A stretch of DNA of 5,730 nt, taken from positions 1 to 5,730 of the forward strand of contig JAPLWT010000064.1 of the NCBI GenBank assembly GCA_026396455.1. The letters run 5' to 3'. This stretch comes from Microcaldota archaeon (lineage in GTDB: Archaea > Micrarchaeota > Micrarchaeia > Burarchaeales > Fermentimicrarchaeaceae). Within the stretch, counting starts at the first letter, position 1. Each line of letters starts with the position of its first letter. Positions 1 to 5,038 of this stretch are shown here, in pieces. The position numbers and the translations under genes are program-made. A model generated the notes under the pieces. The model had not been told where the DNA came from. It saw only the letters and a list, made by a program, of their open reading frames with translations, and made no database searches.

Positions 1-102
1 AAACTACTCTATTCTCCCCGTCAGATGGGGATGTTACTGGATATAGACAAAAATTCGAAGCGAGACGAGGTTGCTGAGGAAGAGCAGGACCAGTCCGAGT
101 AG
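1..102 (+). CDS. Possible C-terminal end of an unidentified protein (5' end outside window)
   Basis: Frame 1 is open from the window edge to a TAG at 100-102 and encodes 33 residues. The segment begins KLLYSPRQMGMLLDID and finishes in a very acidic tail, DEVAEEEQDQSE, which looks like the hydrophilic end of a soluble protein. The opposite strand of the same stretch reads as a hydrophobic segment, but that frame has no ATG, GTG or TTG start and meets a stop just upstream, so I prefer the + strand reading. The piece is too short to assign a family. If it is real, the downstream insertion element landed about 30 bases after its stop codon, between genes. Confidence is low because any 33-codon opening can arise by chance. 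Confidence 0.33.
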   Translation, partial: KLLYSPRQMGMLLDIDKNSKRDEVAEEEQDQSE

Positions 103-113
103 AGCTATCTTGC

Positions 114-223
114 GAATCCCGCCCAGTCGATCTCATAAACCGCTGCTTTGCACATAGATTAAATATGTGCTTCCGCCCTCGTCCTCTCAGTCATCGGCGG
201 TTCCGGGCTGAAAGCAGCAGCCC
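114..223 (-). ncRNA. Candidate TnpB omega RNA (reRNA): three-hairpin scaffold with pseudoknot, then guide
   Basis: Read on the minus strand the RNA would run as follows. Hairpin 1 is CAG-side arm 223-218 with 210-205 (GGGCTG/CAGCCC), and its whole 7-nt loop (217-211, CTGCTTT) is free. Hairpin 2 pairs 200-196 with 177-173 (CCGCC/GGCGG). Hairpin 3 pairs 170-164 with 156-150 (GCACATA/TATGTGC). Directly after hairpin 3, AAAGCAG (149-143) is the perfect complement of the hairpin 1 loop, forming a pseudoknot. One base later comes GGTTTATG (141-134), the element-end motif, and 133-114 would be the guide. TnpB proteins are known to use RNAs that overlap the 3' end of tnpB and run through the right end into flanking DNA, and known ones contain a pseudoknot. 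The 5' limit of the RNA and the exact guide length are not visible. The stems also span the last coding residues and the stop codon of tnpB. Confidence 0.65.
134..156. repeat. Right-end (RE) terminal repeats of the tnpB element
   Basis: This segment contains cataaacc (134-141), the spacer gct, and gctttgcacata (145-156). The 12-mer is repeated inverted at 1275-1286 and the 8-mer is repeated direct at 1287-1294. The 12-mer overlaps one arm of the subterminal hairpin 150-156/164-170. This is the RE side because it lies after the 3' end of tnpB, which is on the minus strand. Confidence 0.7.
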
Positions 224-1208
224 CATCTTGAAAGACATGCTCCCAAGACCTCTTCAGGATATTCATCGCACCATTATAATCTGCATTTGCCTGGTATTTG
301 CAGTGAGGGCATTTGAACAAACCCTGAGAAACTCTCTTTCCTTCCTCTCCGCATCTGCTGCATGTTTTGCTGGTGTAATCTTCTTTGATTTTTATTACTG
401 CAATTCCCTTCAGATGCGCCTTGTATTCAATGAAGAAGGAGAGCTTGTTGAACGGGAATGAGTTGACTATCCTGTTGAACCTCTTTCCCCTGCCACCTTT
501 TCTTATTCCTTTCAAATCCCCAAGAATAATTATTGAGTTATTCCTCTCTGCCAGTTCCACTATGCATTTTGACACTTCATGCAGAACCAGTTCAACTCTC
601 CTCTTCTCCTTTCCTCTCATCTCCTTCAGTTTCTTGAACAATTCTCTCTCCTGCAGTCTTTTCCTCAACCAGGCATGGTGCCTCCTAATCCCCCTTACCT
701 CCCTGCCCAGAAAGATTGGCTTGCGTACACTGGACAGCACGGCCGCCGCTATCACTTTCTCGCCAATATCCAGGGCAAGTACGGAAGAGTATGAAGTTTT
801 CAACTGGATTTCCTTTCTGATTGTGATATAAATCCAGAAGTTACGTTTTCTTTTGAATACTTTAGCTTCCCTGATTTCCCAGCTGGAGTCTATGTTTTCA
901 TGAGGGATTATGGGAAGCCAGATGCCTCCTCTCTTACCCTTAACTGGGACTCTGAACCAGTATGGAGTGAGTTTGTGATTTGTGATTTTGAATCTTGAGA
1001 AATAACGATTAAGAGGTATTGGCTGCTTCTTCTTTCTTGCTTTCTTCGTATATTTAAAATCAAAGGTTGCTTTGGTTGCTGAGTAAATCCCAAAGTCTCT
1101 ACCAGTTTGGACATAAATCTGGAAGTTCGTATACTCTTGGCTGAGCAACTCAAGCTTCTTCTTGGTTGGGTTGAAAACCTTGCATTTGAGAGTCTTTGAA
1201 ACAAGCAT
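159..1208 (-). CDS. tnpB: TnpB, RNA-guided RuvC-like nuclease of IS200/IS605-type elements
   Basis: The 349-aa protein is of normal length for compact TnpB. TnpB is the RNA-guided DNA nuclease ancestral to Cas12 and helps the element persist at donor sites. RuvC motif I is LALDIGEKV with D147. RuvC motif III is ANADYNGAMNI with D310. The C4 zinc ribbon is C283-x2-C286 and C300-x2-C303, preceded by the family signature YTSKTCSRCG. RuvC motif II reads IIILGDLKGIR, with Gly230 where most members have the catalytic Glu; Glu211 in the preceding helix (LHEVSK) is a possible replacement. The tail after about residue 320 (TERTRAEAHI) overlaps the predicted omega RNA and is probably shaped by RNA folding more than by protein function. 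The ATG at 1208 is chosen because the protein starts as family members do (MLVSKTLKCKVFNPT) and a TATA box lies about 25 nt upstream, implying leaderless translation. No tnpA is present. Confidence 0.93.
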   Translation of the reverse strand: MLVSKTLKCKVFNPTKKKLELLSQEYTNFQIYVQTGRDFGIYSATKATFDFKYTKKARKKKQPIPLNRYFSRFKITNHKLTPYWFRVPVKGKRGGIWLPIIPHENIDSSWEIREAKVFKRKRNFWIYITIRKEIQLKTSYSSVLALDIGEKVIAAAVLSSVRKPIFLGREVRGIRRHHAWLRKRLQERELFKKLKEMRGKEKRRVELVLHEVSKCIVELAERNNSIIILGDLKGIRKGGRGKRFNRIVNSFPFNKLSFFIEYKAHLKGIAVIKIKEDYTSKTCSRCGEEGKRVSQGLFKCPHCKYQANADYNGAMNILKRSWEHVFQDGAAAFSPEPPMTERTRAEAHI

Positions 1209-1227
1209 GATAAGACGTCAATTTCCG

Positions 1228-1239
1228 CCTTTATAAACC
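1228..1239 (-). promoter_or_regulatory. TATA box for leaderless tnpB transcription
   Basis: On the minus strand this reads ggTTTATAAAgg (core 1230-1237), close to the archaeal TATA consensus. Its centre is about 25 nt from the A of the tnpB ATG at 1208, so transcription would begin at or beside the start codon. There is no Shine-Dalgarno-like motif before the ATG, which fits a leaderless mRNA. Confidence 0.6.
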
Positions 1240-1274
1240 TCTGTAAGGGGTAACTTTCCAGGTGAAGGTGAATT

Positions 1275-1294
1275 TATGTGCAAAGCCATAAACC
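1275..1294. repeat. Left-end (LE) terminal repeats of the tnpB element
   Basis: This segment contains tatgtgcaaagc (1275-1286) followed immediately by cataaacc (1287-1294), matching the RE copies at 145-156 (inverted) and 134-141 (direct). It can also fold: tttatg (1273-1278) pairs with cataaa (1287-1292) around an 8-nt loop, giving the subterminal hairpin expected at an IS200/IS605 end. In the tnpB direction the outermost motif is GGTTTATG, the candidate target-adjacent motif. Confidence 0.65.
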
Positions 1295-1301
1295 ACAATA
1301 A

Positions 1302-1338
1302 CTATAAAAAGCTCTTAATGCAAAATTCAAGATGGTGA
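1302..1338 (+). promoter_or_regulatory. TATA box and ribosome binding site of the secreted-protein gene
   Basis: The TATA-like ctataaaaag lies at 1302-1311. A start of transcription about 25 nt downstream would fall near 1330, giving a short leader that contains GGTGA (1334-1338), 4 nt before the ATG at 1343. GGTGA complements the archaeal 16S tail. This site marks 1343 as the original start codon. The tnpB element ends at 1294, only a few bases upstream of the box. Confidence 0.55.
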
Positions 1339-1342
1339 ACTG

Positions 1343-2153
1343 ATGGACAGGAGATTGCTGCTTGCAGGCTTGTTAGTGCTCAGCAGGCTTGTTAGTGCTC
1401 ATCATACTCTCCTTCGGCTTCATCGGGACAAAGCAGTTCCCTTTGAAAGGGTTTGGTCTTGCAAAATGCGAGGTCAACAAGTCCTATGTTGAAAACGTCC
1501 CTTACCAGACCATCGAATATTACACTGAAAATGTGCCGTATACCTATGTACAGTATGCTTCGGAAAAAGAGCCTTATAACATACAAGAGCCCTATACAGA
1601 GAAGCAGTGTGTTGACGTGCCCTACATAGCAAGGGAGTGCAGCGAGGAGAGCATTGCGTATTCCGTAACAGACCGAAAATGCTACATAACCGGCTGGCTG
1701 CAGAAGTGGATAAATATAGAATGCAAGGTAAACAACCTTGATTCCCGGGGAGGTTCTTTCATCGTACACACTAGCTTTGCCAGTGCCGACAAGCCATGGT
1801 CCAGCGGGGATTGGAATATCGCAAACCAAACCGGTGAGAACAGGACAGTATATATCTACCCAGGCTCATCCCGAACCTTCGATTACACCTATGAACTCCC
1901 AGCCTCAAACCCGCATTATGTATGCTTCTGCGATGCAGTACCCCTCTCAACAAAAGAGGTCTGCAAGGATGTTGAAGCAATCAAGCGGGTCTGCCGTGAC
2001 GTGACACAATACAAAACCCTCACGGAATACAAGACAGTGACGGATTTAACGAAAAACTGGACAGTTGCGGGGTATAGAAATGAGACAAGAAGCGCGAGCA
2101 TGACAAAATACCGCACAGAAACCACATACCTGGTTGTTGAGGAGAACTGCTGA
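1343..2153 (+). pseudogene. Secreted Cys/Tyr-rich protein, reading frame broken by a 19-bp tandem duplication in the signal peptide
   Basis: From the ATG at 1343 (good GGTGA site 4 nt upstream) translation gives MDRRLLLAGLLVL, then meets an exact 19-bp tandem repeat (1364-1401), shifts frame and stops at 1490 after 49 residues. Removing one copy restores a continuous 263-aa protein with a clean signal sequence or N-terminal anchor (MDRRLLLAGLLVLIILSFGF). As it stands the long frame is open only from a TTG at 1389 (254 aa), without the charged n-region and without a convincing ribosome binding site. The mature part has 10 cysteines, an even number suiting disulfides, and five N-glycosylation sequons (NKS, NQT, NRT, NWT, NET). 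A Tyr-rich N-terminal zone contains a 12-residue near-repeat (YVENVPYQTIEY, YTENVPYTYVQY). The middle (about 108-175 of the long frame: IECKVNN to SSRTFDYTYELPAS) looks like an extracellular beta-sandwich, and a second Tyr/Thr-rich strand-like tail follows. I recognise no named family. It is probably a cell-surface protein, now inactive, phase-switched or mis-sequenced. Confidence 0.75.
1364..1401 (+). repeat. Exact 19-bp tandem duplication (two copies)
   Basis: The unit gcaggcttgttagtgctca occurs at 1364-1382 and again, with no spacer, at 1383-1401. Nineteen is not a multiple of three, so the duplication changes the reading frame inside the signal-peptide codons of the gene starting at 1343. 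No other part of the gene shows this unit. Confidence 0.95.
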
Positions 2154-2176
2154 GTTCTCCTAATCCTTTGGATTAG
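2141..2176 (+). terminator. Two adjoining hairpins at the end of the secreted-protein gene (possible terminator or mRNA 3' end)
   Basis: Hairpin A pairs ggagaac (2141-2147) with gttctcc (2154-2160); its 6-nt loop contains the TGA stop. Hairpin B pairs ctaatcc (2160-2166) with ggattag (2170-2176) around TTT. Both stems are perfect 7-bp matches and they share one base, so they may be stacked or mutually exclusive at their edge. No strong T-run follows, and archaeal termination usually depends on one, so the terminator role is uncertain. An mRNA-stabilising or read-through-limiting structure before panE is as likely. Confidence 0.35.
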
Positions 2177-2190
2177 ACTGATATGTTGGA

Positions 2191-2205
2191 TTAAATACTT
2201 TATAG
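2191..2205 (+). promoter_or_regulatory. Candidate TATA region of panE-panB
   Basis: The stretch ttaaatactttatag holds two overlapping TATA-like cores (2191-2198 and 2199-2205). A start about 25 nt downstream would lie near 2218-2228, leaving a leader of roughly 20-30 nt that contains the GGTGA at 2240-2244. It could drive panE and panB as one unit. Confidence 0.4.
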
Positions 2206-2239
2206 TTCATAGAAAATAAGGGGGTTCAGTGAAACTCAA

Positions 2240-2251
2240 GGTGATTCCATA
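2240..2251 (+). promoter_or_regulatory. Ribosome binding site and non-canonical ATA start of panE
   Basis: GGTGA lies at 2240-2244, followed by 4 nt (ttcc) and then ATA at 2249-2251. The 1343 gene has exactly this spacing between GGTGA and its ATG. The frame starting here reads I-ISKIFILGAGAIGS, the expected PanE N-terminus, and no ATG, GTG or TTG lies in this frame between the upstream stop (2210-2212) and the Rossmann glycines. Confidence 0.6.
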
Positions 2252-3157
2252 ATAAGCAAAATTTTTATCCTGGGGGCAGGCGCGATAGGGAGCGCCTATG
2301 GAGCAAAGCTCTCCAAGAAGAATGACGTAACCCTTATTGGAGAGAAGAGGCATGTTGATTCCATAAATGAGAAGGGCTTGTCTGTCCAAGGAGAGGTAAA
2401 GGGCGTATTCCGCATAAAGGCAGACACGCAGATAAGAGAGATCCCCCCGAACTCGCTGATACTATTAACAACAAAAGTCTACGACTCCAAGAGAGCTGTT
2501 GAAGGAATTGTTAAGCTCCTAAGAAAGGATACGACAATACTCATACTTCAGAATGGAATTGGGAATGAGGAGATTGTGAAGTCTGTTGTTGGGGAGAGGT
2601 GCCATATCGAGAGGGGAGTGATACATTCTGGGGCAGATTTTCTCAAGCCGGGCGAGGTGATGATTATCCTTGGCTGGATTGCACTAGGCAACAGTGATAA
2701 GGCGAAGGAGATCGCTAAGCTATTCAACGAGAGCGGCTTGGAGACAAGGGTGCTGGAAAATCTGAAGGAGGATGTATGGAGGAAGCTCATAACAAACTGC
2801 ATGCTGAATCCGCTCACTGCAATACTAGAAGTGAGGGATTACGAAGTAGTAGTACCTGTCCTTGATGACTTGAGGGAGGCCATAGTGCGAGAGTGCGTTG
2901 AGGTGGCAAAGGCAGAAGGTGTGGAGTTTGAAGAGAGGTTGAGGGAGGCCATAGATGAAGCTATTTCTCACTTGACGAACTATTCCTCCATGCACCAAGA
3001 TTTGATGAAGGGCAGGAAGACGGAGATTGATTTTCTTAACGGCAAGATTGTTGAGATGGGGAAGAAGCACGGGATACCCACCCCGATAAATGAATCGCTT
3101 GTTTCCATTATAAAATTTCTGGAGGAGAAAAATGCTAGAAGGGTTCAAGGGAAATAA
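2249..3157 (+). CDS. panE: Ketopantoate reductase (2-dehydropantoate 2-reductase), with apparent ATA start
   Basis: PanE reduces ketopantoate to pantoate with NAD(P)H in the cytosol, the step after PanB on the way to coenzyme A. Counting from the ATA at 2249 the protein has 302 residues, the usual family length. Visible marks are the Rossmann loop GAGAIG at 9-14, the LTTK segment ending at K76, the QNG motif at 101-103, WRKL with the probable catalytic K179, N183 and N187, the block HLTNYSSMHQD (S247, D251), and TEID with E259. These match the Lys, Ser and Glu positions known for E. coli PanE. The first ordinary start codon in frame is TTG at 2378 (codon 44), which would delete the whole NADPH-binding loop and cannot make a working enzyme. 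The true start is therefore either a non-standard ATA with a good GGTGA site or a mutated or misread ATG. The gene overlaps panB by 26 nt, so the pair is an operon. Confidence 0.9.
   Translation: MISKIFILGAGAIGSAYGAKLSKKNDVTLIGEKRHVDSINEKGLSVQGEVKGVFRIKADTQIREIPPNSLILLTTKVYDSKRAVEGIVKLLRKDTTILILQNGIGNEEIVKSVVGERCHIERGVIHSGADFLKPGEVMIILGWIALGNSDKAKEIAKLFNESGLETRVLENLKEDVWRKLITNCMLNPLTAILEVRDYEVVVPVLDDLREAIVRECVEVAKAEGVEFEERLREAIDEAISHLTNYSSMHQDLMKGRKTEIDFLNGKIVEMGKKHGIPTPINESLVSIIKFLEEKNARRVQGK
3121..3131 (+). promoter_or_regulatory. Ribosome binding site of panB inside the end of panE
   Basis: GGAGGAG at 3121-3127 lies 4 nt before the ATG at 3132, within the last codons of panE. This fixes the panB start and suggests translational coupling across the 26-nt overlap. 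Confidence 0.7.
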
Positions 3158-3887
3158 GAAAGCCGTCATGCTTACTGCCTATGGCTACCAGATGGCGAAG
3201 CTGGTTGAGGCTGCAGGTGTAGACCTGCTGCTAGTTGGAGACAGCCTGGGGATGGTTGTTCTGGGCTACCCAACCACAAAGCAGGTTACCATGGAGGAGA
3301 TGCTGCACCATACCCGGGCGGTTGCAAGAGGTGCCAAGAACACTCCAATCATTGCTGATATGCCCATAGGCTCCTACGACAACCCCGAACTGGCTTTGAA
3401 GAATGCAAGAAGGTTCATGGAAGCGGGTGCCAGGGGAATGAAGGTTGAAGGGCGCGTGGAGCAGGTCATAGAGGCGCTCATCTCAGAAAACATACCTGTC
3501 ATGGGCCACATGGGCCTTCTGCCCCAGACCGCGGATAAGCATGCGCTTGTCGGAAGGAACACCGATGATGCTGAAAGGATTTTCAGGGATGCGATGGCAA
3601 TCGACAAGCTGGGCGTGTTCTCAATGGTTCTTGAATGCATACCCCAGCAGCTTGCGAAGAGGATAACCGAGAATGCCAGGAGCGTTACAATAGGTATAGG
3701 GGCTGGGAAATACTGCGACGGGCAGGTGCTCGTGACAAATGACATTCTAGGGATGGACGAGAGCTTCAACCCGAAATACGTTAAGAAATACGCAAATCTC
3801 TCAGAAACTATAAAGAAAGCGGTTGTGGACTTCAAAAGCGAGGTTGAGAGCGGAACTTTCCCTGATGATGCTCATTCCTTTCACTGA
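3132..3887 (+). CDS. panB: 3-methyl-2-oxobutanoate hydroxymethyltransferase (ketopantoate hydroxymethyltransferase)
   Basis: PanB transfers a one-carbon unit from a methylene-pterin to 2-oxoisovalerate to form ketopantoate, a TIM-barrel, metal-dependent reaction that opens the pantoate branch of CoA synthesis. The product is used by PanE, encoded just upstream. At 251 aa it is slightly shorter than E. coli PanB (264), mainly at the N-terminus. Visible family blocks are LTAYGY (14-19), VGDSLGMVVLGY with metal-ligand D37 (35-46), DMPIGSYD with D76, MKVEG with K104, PVMGHMGLLPQ (122-132), VLEC with probable catalytic E168, and TIGIGAGKYCDGQVLV (186-201) followed by NDILG. The usual TAYDY is TAYGY here, a minor change. 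The ATG at 3132 has a strong GGAGGAG site and overlaps the end of panE. The 3' end overlaps the convergent trm1 by 7 nt. Confidence 0.96.
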   Translation: MLEGFKGNKKAVMLTAYGYQMAKLVEAAGVDLLLVGDSLGMVVLGYPTTKQVTMEEMLHHTRAVARGAKNTPIIADMPIGSYDNPELALKNARRFMEAGARGMKVEGRVEQVIEALISENIPVMGHMGLLPQTADKHALVGRNTDDAERIFRDAMAIDKLGVFSMVLECIPQQLAKRITENARSVTIGIGAGKYCDGQVLVTNDILGMDESFNPKYVKKYANLSETIKKAVVDFKSEVESGTFPDDAHSFH

Positions 3888-4993
3888 AAAGCAGATGATA
3901 CATCCTTTATCCCCGCATTGCTTCTCACGGAATTCCTCTTGAAATGAGTTCTTGAAACTCTGAATCCCCTCTCACTCAGCTTGCTTATGAAATTCTCAAA
4001 GTTCGGGGGGGATCTCTTCAGTTTCTCTGCAACCTTGTGCAAGTCAAAATATGTGGGTGGCATGCCTGATTCCTCTTCCATCAATGCGAGCAGCTCGTCA
4101 ATCTTCCACTTGTTAATATAGTTCCTCTGCTGGTTTATCCTCCTCATTTCTCTCAGAAATTTCACATCCCAGAGCTCCCCTAGAAAAAGCGGGCCGGCAT
4201 GCTCAAATTTGCCTCCGCATCCAGGGCATTTCTCCTTTAGAAGAGGTGGATTCAACCTCCACTCCCTGTTGAGGCATTTGGGGCAGTGCGAAATGTAACC
4301 AAGCTTCTTAACATTCTCAACAGCTTCCCTAGCCCCCGTCTTAAGCCTGACAAAAAGCTTGAAGAAATGCTGCGCTGACAGGGAAAGGCAGAATTCAGCC
4401 CCCAGATTCAGAGTGGATGCATGCCTGGCAACAGCACCAGCAAGTATCCTCACCCCGATCTCATGGCAATACTCGTTATCAATAGGAGTTGCACAGTAAT
4501 TCTTCAGGCATGCTTTTGGATGGGCTCCGCAGAGCACAGCCGTGTCAGTCGCAGTTATCGACAGCATGCCCTTCTTCCTGAATGATGCAAGTGCGCTCTG
4601 GAGGTATGGGAGAGGCGTGCCAAATGGGTCTATCTCAACCCAGTCAAAGCCCCTATTGTGAAAGAGGAAATCGTTTATGTGGCAGCAGTGAACTTCATAA
4701 TTTTTGAGCTTGTTGAGCCTGGCGTTTCTCTCTGCAAGCTTGCATGCATCCTCCTTCATGTCGACAAATTCCACCCTGCCGACGCAACCGTTCTCCTTGG
4801 CATACCTTACCCCTCTTGCACCACTTGCGCATAGCCCGTCGACAAGATGTATCTTCGTCCCAAAGTCCTCGCAATAAGCTCCTGCAGCCAGGCTCGAGAT
4901 GTCCCTGCACAGCTCCATCTGAGGGTTGAAGAAAACCTTTTCAGATACAACCAGCTTGGCTTCTCCCTCATTTGTTTTTTTCATTCCTTTCAT
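3881..4993 (-). CDS. trm1: tRNA (guanine-26-N2)-dimethyltransferase Trm1
   Basis: Trm1 uses S-adenosylmethionine to make N2-methyl- and N2,N2-dimethylguanosine at position 26 of tRNAs, at the hinge between D-arm and anticodon arm. The 370-aa length suits archaeal members. In order: VFFNPQMELCRDIS (20-33), the SAM-binding motif I DGLCASGARG (52-61), acidic D78 ending the second strand, ND at 107-108, the methyltransferase signature DPFGTPLPYL (122-131), TATDTAVLCGAHP (147-159), and EIGVRIL..VARHA (178-191). A C4 zinc site follows with C237-x2-C240 and C256-x2-C259, then a winged-helix-like C-terminal part ending in FRVSRTHFKRNSVRSNAG. The ATG at 4993 gives the full N-terminus. Met4 is an alternative start, but no ribosome site favours it. 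The gene begins 45 nt after the deaminase stop on the same strand, so both are probably one transcript. Confidence 0.96.
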   Translation of the reverse strand: MKGMKKTNEGEAKLVVSEKVFFNPQMELCRDISSLAAGAYCEDFGTKIHLVDGLCASGARGVRYAKENGCVGRVEFVDMKEDACKLAERNARLNKLKNYEVHCCHINDFLFHNRGFDWVEIDPFGTPLPYLQSALASFRKKGMLSITATDTAVLCGAHPKACLKNYCATPIDNEYCHEIGVRILAGAVARHASTLNLGAEFCLSLSAQHFFKLFVRLKTGAREAVENVKKLGYISHCPKCLNREWRLNPPLLKEKCPGCGGKFEHAGPLFLGELWDVKFLREMRRINQQRNYINKWKIDELLALMEEESGMPPTYFDLHKVAEKLKRSPPNFENFISKLSERGFRVSRTHFKRNSVRSNAGIKDVSSAFQ

Positions 4994-5038
4994 GTTTCAG
5001 ACCTACATATAGCATACAGAAAGAGACGGATGAGAGCT

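Larger units (their letters stand above)
134..1294 (-). mobile_element. tnpB-only IS200/IS605-type (IS1341-like) insertion with inverted and direct terminal repeats
   Basis: The unit holds one gene, tnpB, and no tnpA (Y1 transposase), as in IS1341-type elements that depend on a TnpA supplied in trans or that no longer move. Its ends can be read directly. The 12-mer gctttgcacata (145-156) is the exact inverted complement of tatgtgcaaagc (1275-1286), and outside these lie identical 8-mers cataaacc (134-141 and 1287-1294). The left copy is separated from its 12-mer by gct. Read in the tnpB direction, the left end is GGTTTATG-GCTTTGCACATA and the right end is TATGTGCAAAGC-agc-GGTTTATG. In this family the flanking direct repeat would correspond to the left and right cleavage sites (target motif/TAM) rather than a duplicated target. 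Exact cleavage points are inferred. The element sits between the stop at 102 and the promoter near 1302. Confidence 0.7.

Noticed and set aside
20..133. Minus-strand hydrophobic open stretch (IALLGLVLLFLSNLVSLRIF) opposite the left-edge frame
   Set aside because: There is a stop just upstream and no ATG, GTG or TTG before the hydrophobic run. It is the expected mirror image of an acidic + strand coding tail.
385..831. 148-codon open frame on the plus strand inside tnpB
   Set aside because: It is a shadow of tnpB: Ser/Leu/Phe-rich low-complexity translation, no family motifs and no ribosome site, while the minus strand has the full TnpB motif set.
134..1294. CRISPR-Cas12 locus
   Set aside because: There are no repeat-spacer arrays and no cas1/cas2. 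The protein is TnpB-sized and the repeats are element ends.
1389..1391. TTG at 1389 as the genuine start of the secreted-protein gene
   Set aside because: It lies inside the second copy of the 19-bp repeat and lacks the charged signal-peptide n-region and a good ribosome site. ATG at 1343 has GGTGA at ideal spacing and gives a perfect signal peptide once one repeat copy is removed.
2378..2380. TTG at 2378 as the start of panE
   Set aside because: It would remove 43 residues including the GAGAIG NADPH-binding loop, which is clearly encoded in frame upstream.
3374..3835. 153-codon minus-strand open frame inside panB
   Set aside because: It is antisense to conserved PanB blocks. Its composition is Ser/Phe/Pro-biased and it has no recognisable domain.
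5006..5013. TATA-like gctatatg on the minus strand as an independent trm1 promoter
   Set aside because: It lies only about 17 nt before the trm1 ATG, too close for even a leaderless start, and the 45-nt gap suggests co-transcription with the deaminase gene.
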